Source of the DNA: JAALLB01 sp964502215
GTDB taxonomy: Bacteria > Pseudomonadota > Alphaproteobacteria > Rhizobiales > Rhizobiaceae
Reading direction: 5' to 3'
DNA length: 64,000 nt
NCBI GenBank assembly: GCA_964502215.1
Contig: CAZCUN010000010.1
Span: 7,626 to 71,625, forward strand
The notes under the pieces are model-generated. The model saw only the letters and a program-made list of their open reading frames with translations. It did no database searches and was not told the DNA's origin. The position numbers were made by a program, and so were the translations under genes. This document shows positions 37,179-46,268 of the stretch, one piece after another; within the stretch, counting starts at the first letter, position 1, and each line of letters starts with the position of its first letter.

Positions 37179-38122
37179 TAGTGACCTCCCAGATCCAAAG
37201 TGCCAATTATATTAAAGAAGTCATTTGGTGTGGCGACCAAATCATATCCAAGCCTAATACAGACGCCTAAAACTAACAGGCCTAAGAGCGCGCGTAATTG
37301 CTCACCTTTTAGTTTGTGTCCAGCTGCTGCACCAAATTGAGCGCCAATGACTCCGCCAACCATTAAAATCAAGGCAAGGACAACATCAACCGTTTGGTTT
37401 GTTGCGGACTGAATTATTGTTGTGTAACCCGTTACAAAAATAATCTGGAATAAAGAAGTGCCAATCACAACATTGGTTGGAACACGCAATAAATAAATCA
37501 TCGCAGGCACCATAATAAAACCACCGCCAACACCCATGATTGCAGCAAGAATACCAACCAGCATACCAAGAATGAGAACTGGGATTACACTTAAATAAAG
37601 TTTTGATTTGCGGAACCTAACTTTAAAGGGAAGTTTATGTATCCAACTATCATGACCTGTTTTTCGTTTTGGTGGTGCGTCGTCTTTCTTTGACTTACGA
37701 ATTGCATTGAGACTTTCAATCGTCATCAGTGAACCAATTGAACCCAAAAACACGACATAAAGAATAGAGATTATAAGATCGAGTTGACCTGCGCTGCGCA
37801 AAGACGAGAAAATATAGACCCCGAGTGTTGAGCCTATCAAGCCACCAATCAACAGCATAATACCAAGCTTGATATCCACCGTACCCTTTCTGAAGTGCGC
37901 AAGTGCACCAGAAAATGAAGAGGCTACAATTTGGTTGGCTTCGGTTGCCACTGCAACCGCAGGGGGAATGTTGTAAAAAATCAAAAGCGGGGTCATCAAA
38001 AAGCCGCCCCCAACACCAAACATGCCAGACAAAAAGCCAACGGCTGCGCCCATTCCAAAAAGAATGAACATGTTAACGGACATTTCCGCAATAGGAAGAT
38101 AGATGCTCACAGCATCCTCCAA
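37178..38122 (-). CDS. TauE/SafE (TSUP) family anion exporter
   Basis: The 314 residues contain about 8 helices in two halves, each opening with a glycine-rich motif: VGFLSGMFGVGGGFLMTPLL and LVGILAAIMGVGGGFIMVP. The family carries sulfite, sulfoacetate or similar anions. A basic cytoplasmic loop of about 35 residues splits the halves. It is the first gene of tauE-like, TIGR02186 and DUF3429. With a persulfide dioxygenase elsewhere in the window, sulfite export is plausible but not shown. Confidence 0.88.
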   Translation of the reverse strand: MEDAVSIYLPIAEMSVNMFILFGMGAAVGFLSGMFGVGGGFLMTPLLIFYNIPPAVAVATEANQIVASSFSGALAHFRKGTVDIKLGIMLLIGGLIGSTLGVYIFSSLRSAGQLDLIISILYVVFLGSIGSLMTIESLNAIRKSKKDDAPPKRKTGHDSWIHKLPFKVRFRKSKLYLSVIPVLILGMLVGILAAIMGVGGGFIMVPAMIYLLRVPTNVVIGTSLFQIIFVTGYTTIIQSATNQTVDVVLALILMVGGVIGAQFGAAAGHKLKGEQLRALLGLLVLGVCIRLGYDLVATPNDFFNIIGTLDLGGH

Positions 38123-38217
38123 GCAAGTAATATGGATACGAATTGACTAGCTGACAATCTATGCTTTACCAGTGGTCATTATTTTCGGTTTATTGCGCCT
38201 CGAGAATGCGAATGTCA

Positions 38218-38263
38218 ATGCAAATAGACCTGTAAAATTTTAAAATAATAGGTCTAATTGCAT
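38218..38263. promoter_or_regulatory. 14-base inverted repeat between two minus-strand genes
   Basis: ATGCAAATAGACCT and AGGTCTAATTGCAT (13 of 14 matching) flank an 18-base AT-rich loop. It begins 12 bases after the stop of the secreted hydrolase-like gene and 96 bases before the tauE-like gene start. There is no T tract. It could be a terminator-like stem or an operator. Confidence 0.4.
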
Positions 38264-38275
38264 ATTCTGTTAATA

Positions 38276-38854
38276 TTAGCGAATACCACTAATAATTCTG
38301 CTGTGCACACCCTTGTTATTTCCCAAATCGATGTGACCATCTTTATACGTATATTGATCAAGTTTAGTCGTTGAATTATTGCTAGCAACGCCAACGCGAC
38401 GTTTAGAACATTCAACGCCTGTGCAAATAAAATTCTGCGCTCTTTTGACGTTGGACTTGATCGACTTTAAGGATGTTCCTTCGATGATACCAAGATAATT
38501 TACCGGAATGCCTTTTGCTGCCAGCTTATTAGCAATATCACTAACCATATTTGCGCCATAGCTGATACCAATCAGATTAATTGGTTCATTTGGATTACGC
38601 TTATATCTAGCTTGGATATCTTTCAAAATATTAGGTTTAATAATTCTATTGCCCTCAATTGAGGTAATGTAACTGAATACTTTCGAGCCTGGAATTTTTT
38701 TGCCAAGATTATTCATGCCGTAACCGATAAATGGAACCGCACTTGCAAGCCCATTTACAATGTATGTTCTAGCGTTTGCCTGAGATGCAGCTAAGCTAAT
38801 TGCGCTTGCAGCAAGCATTGTAACAAGAATTTTTTTACCAAGAAATTGAACCAT
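38276..38854 (-). CDS. Secreted small hydrolase-like protein (GxSxG)
   Basis: The 192 residues include a signal peptide (1-28, ending ANA) and a lipase-like elbow GISYG at 96-100 with S98 as the candidate nucleophile, in 'PINLIGISYGANMVSDIANKL'. D and H candidates follow ('KDGHIDLG'). The ATG at 38854 is favoured because AGGAG lies eight bases before it; a GTG nine bases further upstream is inside that site. I do not recognise a named family. A pair of cysteines in ICTGVEC could form a disulfide. Confidence 0.62.
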   Translation of the reverse strand: MVQFLGKKILVTMLAASAISLAASQANARTYIVNGLASAVPFIGYGMNNLGKKIPGSKVFSYITSIEGNRIIKPNILKDIQARYKRNPNEPINLIGISYGANMVSDIANKLAAKGIPVNYLGIIEGTSLKSIKSNVKRAQNFICTGVECSKRRVGVASNNSTTKLDQYTYKDGHIDLGNNKGVHSRIISGIR

Positions 38855-38964
38855 AAAACTCACTCCTAAAAATGGAATACCTTACCTATCGTAAAGTATA
38901 TAGCAACTATGATATTATTTTTAAAGTAACAATTTTATTAATAGCTATTTGACTGAATCTGGTT

Positions 38965-39348
38965 TTACGCAACTTGCTTCTTTTTTCCTTTTTTAAAAAA
39001 GAAAAAAAGCAAGGGAATTACACCGATTCCGCTAAAAACTAATAAAATCCACCATTTGGAAAACCCGGTATCTTGTATTCGGCGCATCCCAACTGTCAGT
39101 GTTGGAATCGTTAAAAACATAAAAGAAATTAACGAAAGCCATTTGGGTGTATCTTGATCAAAAGCCATAACTTCTTCACCAGATAAATTTCCAATAAATG
39201 GCCCTAGGTATGCGCCATCAACAACCAATGTTATGCATAAAAAAATGCAAACAAATAGCAACCAGAACCAAAAGTTGCCTCTACTGGCAACTCCATTGGT
39301 ATTTAGGTAATTAGTGAAGCCTTCGCTGATTGCATTAAAGAATCTCAT
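38965..39348 (-). CDS. DUF805 membrane protein
   Basis: The 127-residue protein shows the DUF805 pattern: 'F.NY....GRASRGNFWFW' near the N-terminus, four membrane helices, and GMRRIQDTGFSKWW. It ends in a basic tail. Function unknown. It lies 26 bases downstream of the PodJ-like gene on the same strand and is probably co-transcribed. Confidence 0.85.
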   Translation of the reverse strand: MRFFNAISEGFTNYLNTNGVASRGNFWFWLLFVCIFLCITLVVDGAYLGPFIGNLSGEEVMAFDQDTPKWLSLISFMFLTIPTLTVGMRRIQDTGFSKWWILLVFSGIGVIPLLFFFFKKGKKKQVA

Positions 39349-39374
39349 TGATAGCTTCTGCCTTTATATTGTAC

Positions 39375-42300
39375 TTATACCGCGATCGCTTTAAGTGCTT
39401 TTAGGAATTCTCCATCAATTTGGCCATTTACTGGTAATCCGACTTTTCTTTGAAAAGCAGAGATCGCATTGCGCGTGTTTTGACCCATTATACCGTCTGG
39501 TGTACCCGCGTTAAAACCAACTTTTGTTAGCAATGATTGAGTTTGAGCAATTGTGTTACGGTCAACTTTAAATGGCGCATTGGCAACTGCTTTAGGCGTC
39601 CCCCATGCTGTGTTCGTTTGCACTTCATTTGCAGCGGTTACCACTTCTAGAGGCTTCCATTCTTCAACAAGTGACTTCGCAATCTCTAGTTGATCAGGTT
39701 GAATTGCATTTGTAATAACATCACGTTTATTAGCAGCATCTTTATCGCCAGCTTTGGCCGCGATAGAGAACCATTTATATGCCTCAACAAGATTAACTTC
39801 AGTGCCAAAACCTTTGGTATGGAAAATGCCTGCGTTTACTTGGCTATCACGAACACCATAATCAGCTGCTTTGCTAAACCATTTAAATGCCTCTTGCATA
39901 TCTGGTTGAGCAGACAATGCATTTGGAGTAGCGGTTAATACAGCAAGGTTATGCATTGCTATAATGTTTCCACCTTTAGCTGCTTTTTCATACCATTTGG
40001 CAGCAATGGCAGGGTTTTTCTCAATACCAAGGCCTTTTTCATTAAAGTTGCCAACAATATATTGTGCCGGAGCGAATCCTAATTCTGCGGCTTTTTCATA
40101 CCATTCAGCAGCTTTTGCTAAATCCTTTGGTGTACCAAGTCCGTCAGTGTATCGCTTACCAATTTCAAACAATGCATCTGGCTCACCATTTTGTGCCGCT
40201 TGCTTTAAAGCATCAGAACCGAAGTTTAATTCATTTGGAAGCTCAAAGTTCTCCGCCTCTGGCGTAATATTTAAGCTTGCAGTTTCAATATTTACTTGTG
40301 GCGATAATGTATCATCAACCACCTCAGCAATATTGCTTCCAATATTTTCAATCGGTTCTACTACATTATCATCAGTAATTTGCGCTACTTTATCTGCTGC
40401 TGGAAGAACTGATGCTTGGGATAGATTATCAACTGCCTCGTCTGCAATAACAGCTGGTGTTTCAATAGATGCCACTTGAGTTTGTTGCCCACCAATAAAC
40501 TTTGATGCCAATGGCACAGCTAATGCAACAAACAATAGTGCTGCAGCACCCATAACGATTGCTTTTTTACGTCTACCAAACAGTTCTGGTAATGAAGCCA
40601 ATAGGCCTTTTTTTGTTTTTTCTTCTATCTCTTCTTCAACGGATCCTGCTTCTTGTGCTGCTGCTTGTGCTGCCCGTCTTGCTGCGGCAATAAAATCTGA
40701 TCCAGAAGACTCTATATCGTTAGCTTTATTATTTTTACGTTGATTATTTGCTTGGCGCACGAGTGCAGCCAAATCTGGAGTGCCTGCACCAGGCTCTAGC
40801 GCAACATCAGATTCTTGATCAGGTAAATCATTTGAAGAAACTTCTGGCATATTTTCCATGCTCATCTCAGGAGTTTCAACTTCAGGAAGCTCAAGTTTTT
40901 CAGATATTTCCTCTTTTAAATCCTCTGCGCTATCTGCAAGTTTTTCTACTGCTGAGAGTTCATCAGTTTTAATCGTTTCAGTCTGAGAATATTCTTCCGT
41001 AACATCAGCATTAGCCAAACGAGCAGCCTGCACTAAATCATCTGCTGGTGACTTAACTTTATTGTCTTCTGGCATTACTGGTGGCTCATAATTAGCTGGA
41101 GCGCTTTCAGTTTCAGGCTGATTTGATACTTCCTGAGTGCTTGAAAAACCCGATTGAACTTGTTGAGTTTCCATCAAAGGCAAGCCAACTGCACTTGGCA
41201 TAACAGGTGCTGCAACATTTTTATTAGCTAATTCACTTTCAATGCTACCTAACCTTTGAACCATAAGATCAAGCGTTTCTGTTACCGCACCAAATGCTTC
41301 AATACTTTTTGTATTGTTGTTTTGTGTTTCTTGGTTCAATCTAGCAAGAACTTCAGACATTGAATCTAACGCGCTACTATCCATTTGCGCTGCTTGTAAA
41401 GGCATTTGTGGCATTGCCTTAACAGACATTTTCACCGCATCTTCAGCTGCTTTAGTTGCAAGTTCAATTGTAATATCGCGGTTTGAACCCAATTGTTCTT
41501 CAATACCTGTTAGCCTATTTACAATTGGATCAAGTGAAAAATCTGTTGTTTCTGTCGAAGGATTAGTTATTTGACCAGAAATTATAGATAATTGCTTTTC
41601 AATCGAATTAAAATTGTCATCAGACATCGTATGTGAGCTAGGCATTGATAATTGATCGATAGCGCCTGCAATTTGTTCAAGTTGATTAACAATCACATCA
41701 TTTGTTTGACTATTGTCTTTTGCTGGCATTGATAATTTATCAATCGCAGTAGAAATCTGGCTAAGTTGTTGGGTAACTGCATCATTTGAAACATAGTCGT
41801 TTGCCTCAGACTGAGACTTGCTGATTTGGTCAACTAACGCGTCCATACGCTGAAGTAATGCATTGTTTTCTTGATTAGAAATAGGTGCAGCTACAGACAA
41901 TGATGATAGATTTTCAAGCTTCTCAGAAAGCTTGTCGATCTGTTTTTCCATGCCACTCATGTCAGGTGATGTAGCATTCATTAGCGATGTAATGTCTGAA
42001 AGTTTTGCTTCCAGTTTTTTGAAGCTTTTTTCATCAGGTTTTGCCTGAGGAACGCTGAAACCATCGATTTTGGCTGACAATTTATTAATTTGAGTTTCCA
42101 TGCCACTCATATCAGGCGAGGAAGAATTCATAAGCCATGTAATGTCTGAAAGTTTTGCTTCCAGTTTTTTGAGGCTTTTTTCATCAGATTTTGCCTGAGG
42201 AACGCTGAAACCATCAATTTTGGCTGACAATTTATTAATTTGAGTTTCCATGCCACTCATATCAGGCGAGGAAGAATTCATAAGCGATGTAATGTCTGAA

Positions 42301-43562
42301 AGTTTTGCTTCCAGTTTTTTCATGTCCTCACTATCAGTTTTAGATTTTGGCGTCCCCAGCCCGTCTATCGTTTTAGCCATGTCTGAAATACGAGCTTCAA
42401 TACGCTCTAGATTATTGATATTACCATCTTCGAGAGACAGCGCTACAACAGCTCTAGTAATTTCTTCAAGTCGTACTTCAATGCTTGAAAATTCGGCACT
42501 AACACCTTCAGATTTTTCACTATATGAAGCGCTTTTGTCTACCTTTTCAACAACTTCTTGCAAGTCCATAACCTGCTTGGATAGTTCGCGATGGTTATTT
42601 TCAATCGCATTTATATACAAATCTGGCGTTGCAATAGAAGTCTGCAAAGCGTTGTGCATATCATCCAATCGCTTGGTGATGTCATCATGGCTAACTTCAA
42701 GTGTTTTTGCATAAATGTTTGGATTATTTAATGAAGCATCGATTGATTCTTTCATACCGATGATCTGCTTTGACAAATCCTTATGGCTTGCCTCTATAGC
42801 AGAAGAAAACACCGAATTGTCGATTGCTGCGCCTTGAGAACTTTCAAGCTGCTGCATGATGGCTCTATAATTTGCGGACAACGTTTCTTGAATTACCTGC
42901 AAACCCGCCTCACCATTGTCGGCAGAAGATATTCCAGCAATTGAGGTTTTTAGCCCCTGAAGCTCGTTGTTAATGTGGTTGTAATGTTGCTTTAATATTT
43001 CACTTTGTTGAAGCGCTATATTATGGCTCTCTTTGGTTGCCGCATTAGCACCATTAACAGCATGCAATTTCGCACTCATTTGCTCAAGTGCTGATTTGAT
43101 ATTCTCAAGTTGCGGATTGTTAGCAAAAACATCCCCCACATGGGGCATTTGCTCCACAATTGGGCTTAAATGTGCAGGGTTTCCATAATTTGGATTTTGC
43201 TGCTGATATGGATTTGCTACTGGTGGTTGTTCAAAATATTGTTGTTGTGGCATTCCATGCTGAGGTTGCATCATATGTTGTGGTGGTGCTTGCGGGCTCG
43301 GCATTGGTTGTTGAAACCCCATGCTTTGAGTTGGCTGTGGAAAGCCAAAGTTTGACATTGGGTCATTTACCCCATGTTGATGCTGCTGCATCATGCCAGA
43401 CTGTTTGTGCATCGAATTTAAGCGACGTTGAATTTCTTCAGCCTCATTACCCATTGGATAAGCGCCATAGCCGCCAGCTTGTTGCTGCGTGAGTTTGCTT
43501 AATTGTGATCGTGCTCTGCGCATTCGCGATAGCCCATTCCATAAATAATGTTGTTGATTCAA
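39375..43562 (-). CDS. podJ: PodJ-like polar organiser: coiled coil, TM helix, Sel1 repeats, peptidoglycan-binding domain
   Basis: The 1395-residue bitopic protein has, in order, a Q/M/P-rich segment (about 55-130), a long coiled-coil region (about 150-800), an acidic linker, a basic patch and single membrane helix (about 997-1020), periplasmic Sel1-like repeats (about 1120-1270), and a PG_binding_1 domain (about 1330-1395). This is the domain order of PodJ, which marks cell poles in Caulobacter and the old growth pole in Agrobacterium. The coiled coil carries a 50-residue unit repeated nearly exactly (residues about 414-544). The gene is first in a unit with DUF805. Confidence 0.8.
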   Translation of the reverse strand: MNQQHYLWNGLSRMRRARSQLSKLTQQQAGGYGAYPMGNEAEEIQRRLNSMHKQSGMMQQHQHGVNDPMSNFGFPQPTQSMGFQQPMPSPQAPPQHMMQPQHGMPQQQYFEQPPVANPYQQQNPNYGNPAHLSPIVEQMPHVGDVFANNPQLENIKSALEQMSAKLHAVNGANAATKESHNIALQQSEILKQHYNHINNELQGLKTSIAGISSADNGEAGLQVIQETLSANYRAIMQQLESSQGAAIDNSVFSSAIEASHKDLSKQIIGMKESIDASLNNPNIYAKTLEVSHDDITKRLDDMHNALQTSIATPDLYINAIENNHRELSKQVMDLQEVVEKVDKSASYSEKSEGVSAEFSSIEVRLEEITRAVVALSLEDGNINNLERIEARISDMAKTIDGLGTPKSKTDSEDMKKLEAKLSDITSLMNSSSPDMSGMETQINKLSAKIDGFSVPQAKSDEKSLKKLEAKLSDITWLMNSSSPDMSGMETQINKLSAKIDGFSVPQAKPDEKSFKKLEAKLSDITSLMNATSPDMSGMEKQIDKLSEKLENLSSLSVAAPISNQENNALLQRMDALVDQISKSQSEANDYVSNDAVTQQLSQISTAIDKLSMPAKDNSQTNDVIVNQLEQIAGAIDQLSMPSSHTMSDDNFNSIEKQLSIISGQITNPSTETTDFSLDPIVNRLTGIEEQLGSNRDITIELATKAAEDAVKMSVKAMPQMPLQAAQMDSSALDSMSEVLARLNQETQNNNTKSIEAFGAVTETLDLMVQRLGSIESELANKNVAAPVMPSAVGLPLMETQQVQSGFSSTQEVSNQPETESAPANYEPPVMPEDNKVKSPADDLVQAARLANADVTEEYSQTETIKTDELSAVEKLADSAEDLKEEISEKLELPEVETPEMSMENMPEVSSNDLPDQESDVALEPGAGTPDLAALVRQANNQRKNNKANDIESSGSDFIAAARRAAQAAAQEAGSVEEEIEEKTKKGLLASLPELFGRRKKAIVMGAAALLFVALAVPLASKFIGGQQTQVASIETPAVIADEAVDNLSQASVLPAADKVAQITDDNVVEPIENIGSNIAEVVDDTLSPQVNIETASLNITPEAENFELPNELNFGSDALKQAAQNGEPDALFEIGKRYTDGLGTPKDLAKAAEWYEKAAELGFAPAQYIVGNFNEKGLGIEKNPAIAAKWYEKAAKGGNIIAMHNLAVLTATPNALSAQPDMQEAFKWFSKAADYGVRDSQVNAGIFHTKGFGTEVNLVEAYKWFSIAAKAGDKDAANKRDVITNAIQPDQLEIAKSLVEEWKPLEVVTAANEVQTNTAWGTPKAVANAPFKVDRNTIAQTQSLLTKVGFNAGTPDGIMGQNTRNAISAFQRKVGLPVNGQIDGEFLKALKAIAV
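42001..42300 (-). repeat. Two near-identical 150-bp tandem repeats in the PodJ-like gene
   Basis: 42001-42150 and 42151-42300 differ at 4 of 150 positions. Partial copies continue the register to the left (from about 41925) and right (to about 42320). Each unit encodes 50 residues with the core KLEAKLSDIT and SPDMSGME. In-frame length and high identity indicate a recent unequal-crossover or slippage duplication. Confidence 0.95.
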
Positions 43563-43763
43563 AAAAAATCGAATCTATTAGGGGATAGCTTTTACAAAAC
43601 AGGGTAAACAATGCGTTAATCATTACGATATTAGTAATGATTTTTAATTTTTAATGCGATAAAATCTTACTATTATTAATTATATTCTTAACGCGATTTT
43701 TTTTATTAACTATTTGTTAACAGTTTAAACCTGCCTTGAAAAAAAAATAAATTATGATAATTG

Positions 43764-43779
43764 TACGTTAGGGAACGTA
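43764..43779. promoter_or_regulatory. Inverted repeat upstream of the MerR gene
   Basis: TACGTT-AGGG-AACGTA, 45 bases before the MerR start. It shares the ACGT core with the palindrome in front of the beta-oxidation operon, but the spacing differs, so autoregulation is only a guess. The AT-rich 43563-43823 interval is the shared promoter region of the PodJ-like and MerR genes; I see nothing else in it. Confidence 0.3.
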
Positions 43780-43823
43780 GTGTGAAGCATTATTTTTTCT
43801 TGGCTGGAAAAATAGGAATAATT

Positions 43824-44261
43824 ATGAGCGAAATAACAGCTCAGGATATGCTAGAAAATCTCGTAGAGAGTTTTTCTGATGATATACCTGAAATAAAAGA
43901 AATTTACAGAATTGGCGACTTGGCGCGCGAATTTGACGTGAGTCTAAGGACTTTACGATTTTATGAAGATCGTGGTCTAATAAGTCCTGAGCGTTCGGGC
44001 TCAACACGTCTTTATTCTAATGAAGATCGAAAGCGTCTAAAAATCATAATTCTTACCAAGAATGTTGGATTCTCACTTATTGAAATCGAGTCTCTTCTCA
44101 AAATTTATGATGATGACGATGATAAACAAGACGTCTCTTATCTTGCTGATAAATTTAAAGAACAAGCGGCAAGACTGCATAATCAAAAAGACGAACTTCA
44201 AAAATCAATAGATGAGCTGGAAAAAGCCATCAACTTTATTGAAGGCCAGTCAAAAAGTTAA
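43824..44261 (+). CDS. MerR-family transcriptional regulator
   Basis: The 145-residue protein has a winged helix-turn-helix (about 28-95): YRIGDLAREFDVSLRTLRFYEDRGLISP then GSTRLYSNEDRKRLK. A C-terminal dimerisation coiled coil with an acidic DDDDD run follows. The ATG at 43824, with AGGA upstream, is chosen over a TTG 63 bases earlier. It has no cysteine metal site, so it is not a metal sensor. It precedes the beta-oxidation operon by 190 bases, like the LiuR-type MerR regulators that control acyl-CoA catabolism. Confidence 0.87.
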   Translation: MSEITAQDMLENLVESFSDDIPEIKEIYRIGDLAREFDVSLRTLRFYEDRGLISPERSGSTRLYSNEDRKRLKIIILTKNVGFSLIEIESLLKIYDDDDDKQDVSYLADKFKEQAARLHNQKDELQKSIDELEKAINFIEGQSKS

Positions 44262-44302
44262 AATCTCAATGCATAGCGTGAGAAAATATGCAATTGACCT
44301 AT

Positions 44303-44320
44303 TTTGACGTTTACGTCAAA
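44303..44320. promoter_or_regulatory. Perfect 18-base palindrome, likely operator of the beta-oxidation operon
   Basis: TTTGACGT-TT-ACGTCAAA lies 133 bases before the first acyl-CoA dehydrogenase gene and 41 bases after the MerR gene. Perfect eight-base arms with a two-base centre are typical of a dimeric MerR operator. TTGACC (44294) and TAATAT (44323) flank it as possible -35 and -10 elements, but the 23-base spacer would be unusually long. Confidence 0.6.
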
Positions 44321-44452
44321 GTTAATATGACTTATAAGATAACTCAAATGCTTTAAATCGCATTCAAAGCTTGTAGAATACATATATATCGTAAATGATA
44401 GATATTTATGTATTTAGCTAGCTATTTGTGTATTGTTTGAGGAGAAACAGTT

Positions 44453-46249
44453 ATGCCAAGTTACTCAGCACCTATTAGAGAAACACTTTATATTCTTAAT
44501 GATATTCTTAAGATCGACCGATACAACAATCTTCCAGGTTTTGAAGACGCTACATCTGACATGATTGAAGCAATTCTTGGCGAAGCAGCTAAGCTTAGCG
44601 AAGAAGTTCTTCAACCGCTTAATTTTTCTGGTGATCGCGAAGGCTGCATCCGACATGAGGATGCTTCTGTGACAACACCAAAGGGTTTCAAAGAAGCCTA
44701 TCAGACTTATAAAGAAGGCGGCTGGATGGGCTTGCCTGCTGATCCAAATTATGGTGGGCAAGGCTTGCCTTACGTTTTGCACAGTGCGGTTGGTGAATAT
44801 TTATCTTCTGCAAACCAAGCATTTGCGATGTATCCTGGCCTTACTCAAGGTGCAATTGCCGCCATGCAAGTTCATGCGCCTGATGATATCAAGCAAAAGT
44901 TCTTACCGAAAATGATTGATGGCACTTGGACTGGTACGATGAACCTGACCGAACCGCATTGTGGTACAGACCTTGGTCTGTTGCGCACTAAAGCTGTTCC
45001 AGTTGGTGATGGTTCTTACAAAATTTCAGGCCAAAAGATTTTCATCTCTGCTGGTGAACACGATATGGCAGAAAATATCATTCATCTTGTGATTGCTCGC
45101 ATCGAAGGTGCGCCTGAAGGCACTAAAGGTATTTCTCTTTTTGTTGTTCCAAAATTCAAAGTTAACGATGATGGTTCTATTGGTGAAGCCAATGGCGTTT
45201 CATGTGGCTCTATTGAAGAAAAAATGGGCATCCATGCAAATTCAACCTGCGTACTCAACCATGATGAAGCCATTGGCTATATGATTGGTGAAGAGAACAA
45301 AGGCCTTAAAGCGATGTTCATTATGATGAATGAAGCGCGTCTTGGCGTTGGTCTTCAAGGCTTATCCCAATCTGAAGTTGCTTATCAAAACGCAGCCATT
45401 TACGCGAAAGAACGTATTCAGGGGCGTGCCCTAACAGGTGCAGCAGAGCCTGATAAAAAAGCAGATCCACTTTTGGTTCATCCTGATGTGCGTCGTATGT
45501 TGATGAATATTAAGTCCTTCAATGAAGCGGCTCGTGCACTGATGTTATGGACCGCTCTTAAGGGTGACATTTCTCATCGCGCAAGTTCAGAGGAGGAGCG
45601 TGAAGCAGCAGATGATTTGATGGGCTTACTGACACCCATCATCAAAGGTGTGTTGACCGATAAAGGTTTTGAAAATTGCGTCAATGCGCAACAAGTCTTT
45701 GGTGGGCATGGCTATGTTGAAGAATGGGGCATGAGCCAATTTGTTCGAGATGCAAGAATTGCGCAAATCTACGAAGGCGCAAATGGCGTTCAGGCGCTTG
45801 ATCTGGTTGGGCGTAAACTACCTGCCAATGGCGGTCGTGCGATGCGCTCCTTCATGGAAGAGGTTAGCGGCTTCACCAAAAAACACATGGATAATGAAGC
45901 CATGCAAATCTACACAAAGCCATTACGCGACAGTGTTAAAAAGCTTGAAGCTTCGACTATGTGGTTGATGCAAAATGGGATGCAGAACCCAAATAATGCG
46001 GGCGCTGCATCGATGGACTTTATGCATTTGTTTGGCCTTGTTGCTCTTGGTTATATGTGGAGCTTGATGGCTGAAAAGTCACAAGAAGCCCTTGCAGAAG
46101 GTGCAAATGGCAATGCTGCTTTCCACGAAGAAAAGCTGATGACAGCACGTTACTTTATGGAGCGCATCATGCCAGAAAGTGCAGCTCACCTTGCTCGCAT
46201 CGAAAGCGGTAGTGAGAGCATGATGGCTTTGCAAGCTGATGCGTTTTAA
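44453..46249 (+). CDS. Acyl-CoA dehydrogenase, 598-residue type with C-terminal extension
   Basis: FAD enzyme that oxidises acyl-CoA to enoyl-CoA. The catalytic glutamate is E441 in IYEGANG, and the FAD/substrate motif TEPHCGTDLG is near residue 165. A helical C-terminal domain of about 130 residues extends past the core. This is the family that includes DmdC (methylmercaptopropionyl-CoA dehydrogenase), and the N-terminus 'APIRETLYILNDIL' is of that type. Substrate assignment between fatty and MMPA-CoA is not possible from sequence alone. It is the first gene of the operon, preceded by GAGGAG (44440-44445). Confidence 0.88.
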   Translation: MPSYSAPIRETLYILNDILKIDRYNNLPGFEDATSDMIEAILGEAAKLSEEVLQPLNFSGDREGCIRHEDASVTTPKGFKEAYQTYKEGGWMGLPADPNYGGQGLPYVLHSAVGEYLSSANQAFAMYPGLTQGAIAAMQVHAPDDIKQKFLPKMIDGTWTGTMNLTEPHCGTDLGLLRTKAVPVGDGSYKISGQKIFISAGEHDMAENIIHLVIARIEGAPEGTKGISLFVVPKFKVNDDGSIGEANGVSCGSIEEKMGIHANSTCVLNHDEAIGYMIGEENKGLKAMFIMMNEARLGVGLQGLSQSEVAYQNAAIYAKERIQGRALTGAAEPDKKADPLLVHPDVRRMLMNIKSFNEAARALMLWTALKGDISHRASSEEEREAADDLMGLLTPIIKGVLTDKGFENCVNAQQVFGGHGYVEEWGMSQFVRDARIAQIYEGANGVQALDLVGRKLPANGGRAMRSFMEEVSGFTKKHMDNEAMQIYTKPLRDSVKKLEASTMWLMQNGMQNPNNAGAASMDFMHLFGLVALGYMWSLMAEKSQEALAEGANGNAAFHEEKLMTARYFMERIMPESAAHLARIESGSESMMALQADAF

Positions 46250-46268
46250 GTCACTTTAAAGGCTTGTT

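Noticed and set aside
39964..40479. Long plus-strand open frame of 171 codons opposite the PodJ-like gene
   Set aside because: It is antisense to the Sel1 repeats and has no ribosome site or family features; it reflects codon bias of the real gene.
41925..42320. Regular 150-bp repeat that could be taken for a CRISPR or satellite array
   Set aside because: It lies entirely in the PodJ-like reading frame, keeps the frame, has no unique spacers, and encodes a coiled coil.
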